Shown: piece after piece, positions 9,584 through 18,778 of the stretch
Layout of the letters: the number at the start of each line of letters is the position of its first letter
Numbering within the stretch: position 1 is the first letter of the stretch
Source: Methylopila sp. 73B
GTDB lineage: Bacteria > Pseudomonadota > Alphaproteobacteria > Rhizobiales > Methylopilaceae
Direction of reading: 5' to 3'
DNA length: 64,000 nt
Assembly (NCBI RefSeq): GCF_000526315.1
Contig: NZ_JAFV01000001.1
Location: 3,412,501 to 3,476,500 of the forward strand
Translations under genes and position numbers: made by a program
Notes under the pieces: model-generated
The model's input: only the letters and a program-made list of their open reading frames with translations
Told to the model about the DNA's origin: nothing
Database searches by the model: none

Positions 9584-10456
9584 TCAGCCCTCGAGCGCCG
9601 GCGCGGGCGCCGGCACGCCCCCGGCCGCGTCCGGAGAAATCGCGACCGGGCGGGCCCCGCCGCGCAGGGCGGTCGCCGTCATGCGGCGGACCTGCTGCTC
9701 GAGCTCGCGCGTCAGCGTCTTGCGGTTGGCCGCGGCGTCGACCCGGACGGGCGTCCCGAAGGCGACCGTGACGTCGATGGCGCCGTTCCTCAGCACCGCC
9801 CAGAGGTGCGGCACGAAGTCGATGTCGCCGTACCACGCGATCTCGGAGCGCGTCCTGAGGCCGAGCGGCAGCCCGTTGCGCTTGACGTAGGCGATCGACA
9901 CCGGCTGCACATAGACCGCGCCCGCTCCCTCGCCGCCGATCGCCTGCTGGGCCGCGCCGAGCAGCGCGGAGCGGAACGGCAGCACCCGGTTGCCGTCGCT
10001 GGAGGTGCCTTCGGCGAACAGCACGACGGCGTCGCCGGCCTGCATGCGCTGCGCCATCTCCCGGCTGACGGCGGAGGTCGCGGTGCGGCGGGCGCGGTCG
10101 ACGAAGATCGAGCGCTGGAGCCGCGCCAGCGAGCCGAAGACCGGCCAGGACGCGATCTCGGACTTCGCCACGAAGGAGACCGGCGTGATCGCCCCGAGAA
10201 CCAGGATGTCGAGCCACGAGCTGTGGTTCGACGTCATCAACAACGGCCGCGCCTTCGCCGGCGCGCCCACGACATGGGTGGTGACGCCGATCGCGCGCAG
10301 GGCGTAGCGGTGGAACAGCACGGGAATGCGCGCCGGATCGCCGAGTCGGAACTTCAGGATGAGCGTCTGCAGCGGAATGCCGATCGCGATCACGGGCGCG
10401 AGCGCCGCCACCGTCGCGGCGGCTCGGAGGGCCTTCGCGTCCAGCCCCAAGCTCAA
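9584..10456 (-). CDS. plsC: 1-acyl-sn-glycerol-3-phosphate acyltransferase family protein
   Basis: A 290-residue lysophospholipid acyltransferase. Seen: a hydrophobic N-terminal segment (about 12-32), the catalytic NHX4D motif in SNHSSWLDIL, and the substrate-binding motif FAEGTSSDGNRVLPFRSALL. PlsC makes phosphatidic acid from lysophosphatidic acid at the inner membrane. OlsA-type ornithine-lipid acyltransferases look similar and cannot be excluded. The start overlaps the fur stop by 4 bp (ATGA), indicating translational coupling. This fur-plsC order is familiar in Hyphomicrobiales, where miaB often follows; here an EI24 gene follows instead. Confidence 0.88.
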   Translation of the reverse strand: MSLGLDAKALRAAATVAALAPVIAIGIPLQTLILKFRLGDPARIPVLFHRYALRAIGVTTHVVGAPAKARPLLMTSNHSSWLDILVLGAITPVSFVAKSEIASWPVFGSLARLQRSIFVDRARRTATSAVSREMAQRMQAGDAVVLFAEGTSSDGNRVLPFRSALLGAAQQAIGGEGAGAVYVQPVSIAYVKRNGLPLGLRTRSEIAWYGDIDFVPHLWAVLRNGAIDVTVAFGTPVRVDAAANRKTLTRELEQQVRRMTATALRGGARPVAISPDAAGGVPAPAPALEG

Positions 10457-10884
10457 TCCTCCCGGTCGTCGAGCGGAACGGCGTAGAGCTCCAGCCTGTG
10501 GTCGACGAGCTTGTAGCCGAGCCGCTTGGCGATCTCCGCCTGCAGGCGCTCGATCTCCTCGTCGCGGAATTCGATCACCTTGCCGGAGCGCAGGTCGATG
10601 AGATGGTCGTGGTGCTCGTCCGGAATCGGCTCGTAGCGCGAGCGGCCGTCGCGGAAATCGACCTTGGCGATGATGCCCGCGTCCTCGAACAGCTTCACCG
10701 TGCGGTAGACGGTCGAGATCGAAATGCGGGGGTCGACGCCCGAGGCGCGGCGGTACAGCTCCTCCACGTCGGGGTGGTCGTCGGCCTCCGCCACGACGCG
10801 CGCGATCGTGCGGCGCTGCTCGGTCATGCGCATGCCCTTGGCGGCGCAGAGGCTCTCGATGGTGTCTGGCTTGAGGACGCTCAA
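10453..10884 (-). CDS. fur: Fur-family metal-responsive regulator (Fur/Mur)
   Basis: A 143-residue Fur-family repressor. The winged-helix DNA-binding half has RMTEQRRTIARVVAEADDHPD and ISISTVYRTVKLFEDAGI; the metal/dimerisation half has EHHDHLIDLRSGKVIEF and a late His (VDHRLELY). It matches the rhizobial Fur orthologue that senses manganese (Mur) rather than the Irr type. It lacks the paired CxxC zinc motifs of some Fur proteins. The start is a TTG at 10884, supported by a GAGGAG SD nine bases upstream. It lies 80 bp after rimI and overlaps plsC. Confidence 0.92.
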   Translation of the reverse strand: MSVLKPDTIESLCAAKGMRMTEQRRTIARVVAEADDHPDVEELYRRASGVDPRISISTVYRTVKLFEDAGIIAKVDFRDGRSRYEPIPDEHHDHLIDLRSGKVIEFRDEEIERLQAEIAKRLGYKLVDHRLELYAVPLDDRED

Positions 10885-10965
10885 ATCTCAGCGCTCCTCA
10901 TGAAACAGCGCGACTCGTCGAGAGGCTTATAAAAGTCGCGCGGCCCGCCGTAAACGACGCCGACG

Positions 10966-11466
10966 TCACGTCATGTCGAGCGCGAGGATCCTTGCGGCGC
11001 CCCGCGTCCCGTCGGCGCGGCGGTAATAGGCCTTCCGCCGTCCCACCTCGGCGAAGCCGAAGCGGGCGTAGAGCGTGAGCGCGGCCGCGTTGTCCTCGTC
11101 CACTTCGAGCACCACCCGCCGCACGCCTTCGCCCGCGAGCCGGCCCAGATGGCGGGCGAGCAGCGCATGGCCGCCGCCGCCGCCGCGGCTGCGCTCGAGC
11201 ACGGCGATCGACAGGACCTCCGCTTCGTCGACCGCGACGCGCGAGGCCGCGAAGCCCACCGGCCGCGACCGGCCTTCGCGATAGAGCGCGCAGGCCCGGA
11301 CCGACCGGTCGCGCAGCAGCTGGTCCATCTCGTCGATGCTCCAGCCGCGCGCGAAGCAGGAGGCGTGGATTTCAGCGAGATCGTCCGCGTGTCCGGCGTC
11401 CGCCGGTTCGATCGCCCAGCGTCTCAGACCCGAGGCCCAGGCGTTCCAGAACCACAGCCAGTACAT
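10966..11466 (-). CDS. rimI: Ribosomal protein S18 alanine N-acetyltransferase
   Basis: A 166-residue GNAT enzyme. The acetyl-CoA region is the glycine-rich ERSRGGGGGHALLARHL stretch near residue 95, followed by VLEVDEDNAAALTLYARFGF typical of RimI. It follows tsaB with a 7-bp spacer, the conserved tsaB-rimI pair. The N-terminus is rich in Trp (MYWLWFWNAW) and somewhat longer than E. coli RimI (148 aa); a downstream start is possible. Known family role: acetylation of the N-terminal Ala of S18. Confidence 0.9.
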   Translation of the reverse strand: MYWLWFWNAWASGLRRWAIEPADAGHADDLAEIHASCFARGWSIDEMDQLLRDRSVRACALYREGRSRPVGFAASRVAVDEAEVLSIAVLERSRGGGGGHALLARHLGRLAGEGVRRVVLEVDEDNAAALTLYARFGFAEVGRRKAYYRRADGTRGAARILALDMT

Positions 11467-11473
11467 CGAGACG

Positions 11474-12154
11474 TCAGCGGCGCGGAATGCGGCCGCCCTC
11501 CTGCGGGTGGGCGTCGGCGGCCTTCAGGTACAGCGGCCGGGGCGGAGAGGACTGAGGATCGCACGCGCCGCCGAGCCGCGCGAGCCAGATCGGGTCCGGC
11601 GCGTCATGCGGACCCTCCCCCTTTCGCAGCAGGCCGCGCACCGAGGCGCCGATCACGAGATCCGCGCCGGAGCCGACCACCAGCGCCGGGCCTTCGCCAA
11701 GGACGAGCGCGGCGTCCGCCGCCGACAGAAGGCCCGCCGGCGCCAGCGGCGCGGCGTCGGGATCGAACGCCTGGAAGAACACGCGCCCGTGCCGCGCGTC
11801 GACGGCGGCCGCCACGGGCAGGCCGTCGCCGGCCGCGAGTTGGGGCGCGGCGAGCGCCGCCAGCGTCGTGACGCCGACGATCGGGACGCCGCTCGCAAGC
11901 GCAAGGGCGCGGGCCGCGGCGAGCCCCACGCGCAGTCCCGTGAAGCTGCCGGGACCGACGGTGACGGCGATGCGCGCCACCGTCGAAAGCCCGCCTGCGG
12001 CTGCGAGCGCATCGCGGACCTGGGGCATCAGCGCCTCGGCGTGGCCGCGCGCCATCGCGACGGAGACGACGTGCGCCGGCGCCGCGTCGTCGTCGGTCTC
12101 GACGATCGCGACGGAGGCGGCGCCGAGGGCCGTGTCAATGGCGAGCACGCGCAT
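11474..12154 (-). CDS. tsaB: tRNA threonylcarbamoyladenosine biosynthesis protein TsaB
   Basis: A 226-residue ASKHA-fold protein with the N-terminal MRVLAIDTALGAASVAI and the conserved TVGPGSFTGLRVGLAAARALA near residue 65. TsaB is the non-catalytic partner of TsaD in forming t6A37 on ANN-decoding tRNAs; it lacks the metal-binding His pair of TsaD, as expected. It is the first gene of the minus-strand operon running through rimI, fur, plsC and the EI24 gene. About 13 bp separate it from the nitroreductase stop upstream on the same strand. Confidence 0.93.
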   Translation of the reverse strand: MRVLAIDTALGAASVAIVETDDDAAPAHVVSVAMARGHAEALMPQVRDALAAAGGLSTVARIAVTVGPGSFTGLRVGLAAARALALASGVPIVGVTTLAALAAPQLAAGDGLPVAAAVDARHGRVFFQAFDPDAAPLAPAGLLSAADAALVLGEGPALVVGSGADLVIGASVRGLLRKGEGPHDAPDPIWLARLGGACDPQSSPPRPLYLKAADAHPQEGGRIPRR

Positions 12155-12167
12155 GGGAGGAGGCCGG

Positions 12168-12794
12168 TCAGACGATCTTGCAGAACTCGTCGAAGTCCGG
12201 CCGCGGCAGGCGGTCGAACATGTTCTGGCCGTCGCCGTAGCCGAGGTTCACGAGGAAGTTCGAGCGCAAGGTGGTGCCGGCGAAGAAGGCCTCGTCGACG
12301 GCCTTGCGGTCGAACCCCGCCATGGCCCCCGTGTCGAGGCCGAGCGCGCGGGCGGCGAGGATCAGGTAGCCGCCCATCAGCGAGCCGTTGAGCTGCGCGC
12401 CGCTTTCAATGGCGGCGTCGTTGCCTTCGAACCACGACTTCGCGTCGGCGTGCGGGAAGAAGCGCAGCAGGTTGTCGATCCAGCGCAGGTCGTAGGCGAC
12501 GATCGCCGTCACCGGCGCGGCGGCGGTCTTGTCGCGGTTGCTGGCCGACAGGGTCGGCAGCAGCTTCGCCTTGGCCTCGGGGGAGGTGACAAACACGAAG
12601 CGTCCGGGGAGGCCGTTGGCGCTGGTCGGCCCCATCTTCACGAGTTCGAACAGCGCGCGCAGGGTCGTCTCCGAGACCGGCTCGGGCTTGAACGAATTGT
12701 GCGTCCGCGCGGCGCGGAACAGCGCGTCGAGCGCGGCGTCGTCGATGGGGGCGCGGTGCGGTCCTGTCACGTGCGCGGTCTCCTGAGCGAGCAT
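12168..12794 (-). CDS. Nitroreductase family protein (RutE-like)
   Basis: A 208-residue FMN-dependent nitroreductase-fold enzyme close in length to RutE (malonic semialdehyde reductase, 196 aa). Recognisable stretches are [34 protein letters not shown] and [10 protein letters not shown] near the C-terminus. The ATG at 12794 is chosen because upstream sequence in this frame is not conserved-looking and overlaps the SDR gene. No other rut genes are present, so pyrimidine catabolism is not supported by context. Substrate unknown. Confidence 0.85.
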   Translation of the reverse strand: MLAQETAHVTGPHRAPIDDAALDALFRAARTHNSFKPEPVSETTLRALFELVKMGPTSANGLPGRFVFVTSPEAKAKLLPTLSASNRDKTAAAPVTAIVAYDLRWIDNLLRFFPHADAKSWFEGNDAAIESGAQLNGSLMGGYLILAARALGLDTGAMAGFDRKAVDEAFFAGTTLRSNFLVNLGYGDGQNMFDRLPRPDFDEFCKIV

Positions 12795-12886
12795 GAACGG
12801 CGAAGCGCCGTTCCGATCCGCCCTTTTAGCAGCCGCGCGCCGCCGCGCCAGCGATCCGCCGAAGCGGGATCGCCCCGCCGCAACCG

Positions 12887-13681
12887 TCAGGCGATGGTGT
12901 CGACCACGCCGCCGTCCACGCGCAGCGCGGCGCCGGTGGTGGCGGAGGCTTGGACCGAGCAGACGTAGACCACCATGTTCGCGACCTCCTCGACGCTGGC
13001 GGCGCGCTGGATGATCGAGGTCGGCCGGTTGGCCTTCACGAAGGCCGCCCCCACCTCCTCCAGCGTGCGGCCGGTCTTCGCGACCTCGTCCTTCAGCATC
13101 TCGGCGACGCCCTCCGACAGCGTCGGGCCGGGCAGCACGGCGTTGACCGTGACGCCCGTGCCGGCGAGGCGCTTCGCGAGGCCGCGGGAGATCGAGAGCG
13201 CCGCGGTCTTGGTGAAGCCGTAGTGGATCATGTCGGCCGGGATGTTGAGGGCGGACTCCGACGACAGGAACACGATCCGCCCCCAGCCGCGCTCCGCCAT
13301 GCCCTGCGCGTAGGCGCGGGAGAGCCTCACGCCCGACATGACGTTGACCTCGAAGAAGCGGGTCCACTCCTCGTCCGGGATCTCGAAGAAGTCCTGCGGG
13401 CCGAAAATCCCGACGTTGTTGACGAGGATGTCCGGCGACGGGACCGCCGCGACCAGCGCCTTCGCGCCCTCCGCCGTCCCGAGATCGGCGGCCACGCCGC
13501 GGACCTCGGAGCCCGGAACCGCATCGCGGATGGCCTTGACGGCCTTATCGACCGCCGCCGCCTTGCGGCCGTTGACGACCACGGCCGCGCCGGCCTCGGC
13601 GAGGCCCTTGGCGATGGCGTGGCCGATGCCGGCGGTGGAGCCGGTGACGACGGCGGTCTTCGACGTGAGATCGATCTTCAT
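12887..13681 (-). CDS. SDR-family NAD(P)-dependent oxidoreductase
   Basis: A 264-residue classical short-chain dehydrogenase. Seen: the nucleotide-binding TGSTAGIG at residues about 14-21, NNVG near residue 90, the catalytic Ser (FLSSESA), and the Tyr-x-x-x-Lys in HYGFTKTAA. The C-terminal [14 protein letters not shown] stretch is typical. Substrate cannot be inferred. It sits between the nitroreductase and the DUF779 gene with about 90 bp on either side, so its operon membership is unclear. Confidence 0.9.
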   Translation of the reverse strand: MKIDLTSKTAVVTGSTAGIGHAIAKGLAEAGAAVVVNGRKAAAVDKAVKAIRDAVPGSEVRGVAADLGTAEGAKALVAAVPSPDILVNNVGIFGPQDFFEIPDEEWTRFFEVNVMSGVRLSRAYAQGMAERGWGRIVFLSSESALNIPADMIHYGFTKTAALSISRGLAKRLAGTGVTVNAVLPGPTLSEGVAEMLKDEVAKTGRTLEEVGAAFVKANRPTSIIQRAASVEEVANMVVYVCSVQASATTGAALRVDGGVVDTIA

Positions 13682-13773
13682 GGGAGGCGTCCTCGCGGTG
13701 CGGGTTTGCGGGGACAGCTAGGGAGCGGGCGCGCCGCGAACAGCGGGCGTTGCGCTCCGCTCGTCATGTCCGC

Positions 13774-14163
13774 TCAGGCCGCGGCCTTCGCCTCGGCCTC
13801 CTCCAGCGCCTTCACCTCGGCGTCGGAGAAGATGCGCGAGCGGATGTGGAAGCGGACCTCGCGGCCGTTCTCGAGGCTGAACATGCCGCCGCGTCCGGGC
13901 ACCACGTCGAGCGTCAGCGCCGTGTGCCGCCAGTACTCGAACTGCGACGGGCTCATGTAGAACCCCGCGCCGCCGACCTCGCCGAGCTTCACGTCATCGT
14001 CGGACAGGATGTAGTCGCCGACGCCGTAGCACATGGGCGAGGAGCCGTCGCAGCAGCCGCCGGACTGGTGGAACAGCACGTCGCCGTGCTCGGCCCGCAG
14101 CGTCCGGATGAGATCGAGCGCCCGCTCGGTGGCGACGACGCGGGTCGGAACGTTCTGTGTCAT
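13774..14163 (-). CDS. DUF779 protein (aldehyde dehydrogenase-associated)
   Basis: A 129-residue DUF779 protein. It has a Cys-rich SGGCCDGSSPMCY motif near residue 35 and GEVGGAGFYMSPSQFEYW near residue 65. DUF779 genes commonly lie beside acetaldehyde dehydrogenases of the ExaC/AldB type; here the likely partner is the dehydrogenase at 16999-18519, separated by an aldo/keto reductase, a LysR gene and a small protein. The start at 14163 matches the family length. The molecular function is unknown. Confidence 0.87.
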   Translation of the reverse strand: MTQNVPTRVVATERALDLIRTLRAEHGDVLFHQSGGCCDGSSPMCYGVGDYILSDDDVKLGEVGGAGFYMSPSQFEYWRHTALTLDVVPGRGGMFSLENGREVRFHIRSRIFSDAEVKALEEAEAKAAA

Positions 14164-14282
14164 GGGTCGAACTCCTCCGCGGAACAACATAGGCCGGGTC
14201 CCCACCGCGGCGAAGACCCGGCCGGATGCTCCGTTCGGCTGTCGGCCCGGAACCGAGAGCCTGATCGCGCGCCGGCCCTTGT

Positions 14283-14434
14283 CCCCTTCCCCCTTGCGGG
14301 GAGGGGTTAGGGGTGGGGTGGCGCAGAACGAAGCGCGGCGGCCGGGACATGCGGAGCGCCCCGGACGCCATTTCACCCGAGAGTCCCATCCGGAACCACC
14401 CCCACCCCCGAGCCCTCCCCGCAAGGGGGAGGGG
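14283..14434. repeat. Bipartite inverted repeat, C-tract family
   Basis: Two C/G-rich arms of about 36-39 bp (14283-14321 and 14397-14434) are reverse complements with few mismatches, each with a core CCCCCTTGCGGGGAGGG or its complement, separated by about 75 bp. It fills most of the 295-bp spacer between the DUF779 gene and the aldo/keto reductase; I see no gene in that spacer. Confidence 0.8.
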
Positions 14435-14458
14435 AGAGCGCGCCGGCCCGCGACGGCT

Positions 14459-15451
14459 CTAGCGCTCGCTGTCGAGATGCGCCATCTGCGCGGCGGCGTA
14501 GCGCTCGCCGGCCGCCGCGCCCTTCGGGACGGCGCGCTCGATCGCGGCCAGGTCGTCGGGCGTCAGCGCGACTTCGATCGCGCCGAGCGCTTCGGCCAGC
14601 CGACGCGGGCTGCGCGCGCCGATCACCGGCACGATGTCCGCGCCCTGCGCCAGGACCCAGGCGATCGCGATCTGCGCGACGCTCACGCCCTTCGCTTCGG
14701 CGATCGCGCGAAGCGCCTCCACGAGTTTCAGGTTGGTCTCGACGGCGCCGGCCTGGAAACGCGGGCTCATCGCGCGGAAATCGCCGGCCGCGACCTTCGA
14801 CGGGTCGTAACGCCCGCCGATGAGCCCGCGCGACAGCACGCCGTAGGCCGTGATCGCGACGCCGAGCTCGCGGGCGGCGGGCAGCACCTTGTCCTCCGGG
14901 CCGCGCGAGATCAGCGAATACTCGATCTGCAGGTCGACGATCGGATGGGTCGCCGCGGCCCGCCGCAAGGTCTCGGCGCCGATCTCGGAAAGCCCGATGT
15001 GGCTGATGTAGCCGGCCTTCACCATGTCGGCGATCGCGCCCACCGTGTCCTCGATCGGAACCTTGGGGTCGAGGCGGGCCGGGCGGTAGACGTCGATGTG
15101 GTCCACGCCGAGCCGTTGCAGGGAGTAGGCGAGGAAGGTCTTCACCGCTTCGGGCCGGCCGTCGAAGCCGAGCCAGCTCCCGTCGGGACCACGCAAGGCG
15201 CCGAACTTGACGCTCAGCTGGTAGCTGTCGCGCGGCCGGCCCTTCAGCGCCTCGGCGATCAGCAGCTCGTTGTGGCCCATTCCGTAGAAGTCGCCGGTGT
15301 CGAGCAGCGTCACGCCGGCGTCGAGCGCGGCGTGGATCGTGGCGACGCCTTCCGCCCGATCGGACGGTCCGTAGGCGCCGGACATGCCCATGCAGCCGAG
15401 GCCGAGAACCGAGGTCTCCGGTCCGGTGCGTCCAAGCTTGCGAGTGGTCAT
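14459..15451 (-). CDS. Aldo/keto reductase
   Basis: A 330-residue NADPH-dependent AKR with a TIM barrel. Seen: LGLGCMGMSGAYG, the Asp and Tyr of the tetrad in LLDTGDFYG, a Lys in LSVKFG, and the C-terminal ARSPRRLAEALGAIEVALT. At the usual His position (LYQLHR in many members) the sequence reads VYRPARLDP, so the fourth tetrad residue appears replaced. The ATG at 15451 is chosen over an upstream in-frame extension lacking family similarity. It is divergent from a LysR gene 98 bp away, which may regulate it. Confidence 0.9.
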   Translation of the reverse strand: MTTRKLGRTGPETSVLGLGCMGMSGAYGPSDRAEGVATIHAALDAGVTLLDTGDFYGMGHNELLIAEALKGRPRDSYQLSVKFGALRGPDGSWLGFDGRPEAVKTFLAYSLQRLGVDHIDVYRPARLDPKVPIEDTVGAIADMVKAGYISHIGLSEIGAETLRRAAATHPIVDLQIEYSLISRGPEDKVLPAARELGVAITAYGVLSRGLIGGRYDPSKVAAGDFRAMSPRFQAGAVETNLKLVEALRAIAEAKGVSVAQIAIAWVLAQGADIVPVIGARSPRRLAEALGAIEVALTPDDLAAIERAVPKGAAAGERYAAAQMAHLDSER

Positions 15452-15549
15452 CGAAACCTCCTGGGTTGGTCGCTCGAGGACGATGTGGACCAGATCAGGC
15501 TGTGCGATAATCCCGTGGTCGTGGGACGGACCGTGCGGAAAGGCGGACA

Positions 15550-16443
15550 ATGGGCCAGATCGACCTCAACGACGTCGCCCGCCTGGTCACCGTGGCGGAG
15601 GCCGGCGGCTTCCGCGCGGCCGCCCAGCGCCGCACCGATTCCGCCTCCGGCCTGAGCGAGGCCGTGCGGCGGCTCGAGGAGGCGCTCGGCGCCCGGCTGC
15701 TCAACCGAACCACGCGCAGCGTCGCGCTGACCGAAGCCGGCGCGCGGCTGATCGACCGGGCGCGTCCGGCGCTCGCCGAACTCGCAGCCGCGCTCGACGC
15801 CGTGTCGTCCGACTCCGATCGGCCGACGGGCACGCTGCGCCTCAACGTGCCGACCTTCGTGGCGCGGCATGTGCTGCCGCCGATCGCCACGGCGTTCCTG
15901 AAGCGTCATCCCGGCGTGCGGATGGACGTGACGGCGCAGGACAGCTTCATCGACGTGCTGGCCGAGGGCTGCGACGCCGGCATCCGCTACGAGGAGCGTC
16001 TGGCGCTCGACATGATCGCGACGCCGATCGGGCCGCGCCGGCAGCGCTTCGTGCTCGCGGCCGCGCCGTCCTACATCGCGGAGCGCGGCGCCCCGGCGCA
16101 TCCGCACGATCTGCTGCGGCACGCGCGGATCGGCCACCGCTTCCTCGGCAGCAAGGCGCTCGCCATCTGGGAGTTCGAGCGTGACGGGGAGATCATCCGA
16201 GTGCCGCCGGAAGGGCCGCTGACCGCCTCGACCTTCGAGATGCAGATCGCGGCGGCGGTCGCCGGGCTCGGGATCATCGGGCATTTCGGCGAGGCGCTGG
16301 CGGCCGATCTCGCGAGCGGCGCACTGGTCCCGGTGCTCGAGGACTGGTGGCAGGAGTTCTCCGGCCCCATGCTCTACTACCAGAGCCGGCGCCACATGCC
16401 GGCCCCGCTCAGGGCGTTCGTGGATTTCGTGAAGGCCAGCTAG
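15550..16443 (+). CDS. LysR-family transcriptional regulator
   Basis: A 297-residue LTTR with an N-terminal HTH (VTVAEAGGFRAAAQRRTDSASGLSEAVRRLEEALGARLLNRTTRSV, described over residues about 10-55) and a periplasmic-binding-like effector domain with GTLRLNVPTF near residue 95. It is divergent from the aldo/keto reductase, the classic arrangement for an LTTR controlling its neighbour and itself. The inducer is unknown. Confidence 0.93.
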   Translation: MGQIDLNDVARLVTVAEAGGFRAAAQRRTDSASGLSEAVRRLEEALGARLLNRTTRSVALTEAGARLIDRARPALAELAAALDAVSSDSDRPTGTLRLNVPTFVARHVLPPIATAFLKRHPGVRMDVTAQDSFIDVLAEGCDAGIRYEERLALDMIATPIGPRRQRFVLAAAPSYIAERGAPAHPHDLLRHARIGHRFLGSKALAIWEFERDGEIIRVPPEGPLTASTFEMQIAAAVAGLGIIGHFGEALAADLASGALVPVLEDWWQEFSGPMLYYQSRRHMPAPLRAFVDFVKAS

Positions 16444-16566
16444 GCCTCTCTCCCTCTCGTCGGCGGCGAGGGTCTTGATCAGGAGCCGGAGGCTCCACGC
16501 TGCGCGCCTCGCCGGCGCGATGTTGGTGCGGAGCCGAGCCCTAAGCTCCGGGTCGCGCGTAGTACT

Positions 16567-16893
16567 TTATAGGTCCTGCCGAATGATCCGGTACTCGTCG
16601 ACGGCGTCCTCATCGACTTCGACTGTCACACCGTTTTCGGATACGTGGACGTTTGAGCCGCGTTGCTTGACGCCTGAGACCCAGAATTCTTCTCCGGATT
16701 CGACGTCGAAGAAATTTCCGCGCACGCCTCCTCCCTTAGACTTCTGCAGGACGCGGTCACGGTAATAGACCGTCTGGCCGGTCTTCGAGAAGCTGACCCA
16801 CCCAATTCGGGCGGCCACACCCTCGATGTGACCATCCTTGTTCTCAATGTACATCACCCGCCGAGAGAGACCCTTGGTGAGCTGCGAGCGCAT
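16567..16893 (-). CDS. Small conserved hypothetical protein
   Basis: A 108-residue soluble, charged protein with no signal peptide. It resembles a widespread family of small bacterial proteins that begin MRSQLTKGLSRRVMYIENK and carry GWVSFSKTGQTVYYR and an SGVKQRGSN stretch; some members are mislabelled as DXP synthase. An SD-like CGGAG lies about 8 bases before the ATG. Its base composition is visibly less GC-rich than its neighbours, suggesting transfer or relaxed selection. Function unknown. Confidence 0.8.
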   Translation of the reverse strand: MRSQLTKGLSRRVMYIENKDGHIEGVAARIGWVSFSKTGQTVYYRDRVLQKSKGGGVRGNFFDVESGEEFWVSGVKQRGSNVHVSENGVTVEVDEDAVDEYRIIRQDL

Positions 16894-16941
16894 CGTTCGC
16901 TCCGGAAATCCATTCGTTGACCTATAAGATTGCGGAGCGAG

Positions 16942-16974
16942 TAAAAAAGAAAGGGCGGCCCGGAGGCCGCCCTT
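16942..16974 (-). terminator. Rho-independent terminator of the aldehyde dehydrogenase gene
   Basis: Read on the minus strand, an 8-bp perfect stem GGGCGGCC/GGCCGCCC with a 4-base loop is followed by a T-rich tract (TTTCTTTTTT). It lies about 25 bp past the dehydrogenase stop. This is the most convincing intrinsic terminator in the window. Confidence 0.9.
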
Positions 16975-16998
16975 CGCATGCGCGTCGCGCGTTAAGGC

Positions 16999-18519
<1,521 letters not shown>

Positions 18520-18561
18520 CGTTATGTCCTCCCGAGACATCGTTGTGCCTGCCGCCCCCAT

Positions 18562-18578
18562 GGCATCAGCCGTGCCAA
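18562..18578 (-). promoter_or_regulatory. Sigma-54 (-24/-12) promoter of the aldehyde dehydrogenase gene
   Basis: On the minus strand the sequence reads TTGGCACGGCTGATGCC: the -24 element TTGGCACG is a full match and the -12 element ATGC differs by one base from TTGC, with correct spacing. The predicted transcript start is near 18551, giving a leader of about 30 bases containing the SD. The divergent gene encodes a sigma-54 activator, which fits. Confidence 0.8.
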
Positions 18579-18708
18579 GCGCCGTTGTGCGGGTGCTCTG
18601 ACGACCGCCAGCGCCGCGGAGGGCGCTGTGGTTTCAGGGCGAATGAGCCTCAAGGCGGCGGCGCCGACCTTCGACGAGGTGGACGGACCGCCGATCGCCG
18701 TGAAACAG

Positions 18709-18757
18709 TGTCGCCAAAAGAAGCGCCGCCGGTGCGACAGCTGTCGCAGCGTGCGAC
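18709..18757. promoter_or_regulatory. Putative activator-binding sites (UAS) with a 16-bp perfect palindrome
   Basis: TGCGACAGCTGTCGCA (18733-18748) is a perfect palindrome. Further TGTCGC/GCGAC half-sites lie at 18709-18714 and about 18751-18757, so TGTCGC and GCGAC(A/G) recur. The cluster is about 160-180 bp upstream of the predicted sigma-54 start and about 30 bp before the activator gene, suiting both enhancer binding and autoregulation. Binding itself is inferred. Confidence 0.65.
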
Positions 18758-18778
18758 GCCAGCACAGGGACGGACGCC

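Noticed and set aside
12795-13367. N-terminal extension in frame with the nitroreductase
   Set aside because: It overlaps the SDR gene out of frame and is low-complexity Arg/Gly sequence.
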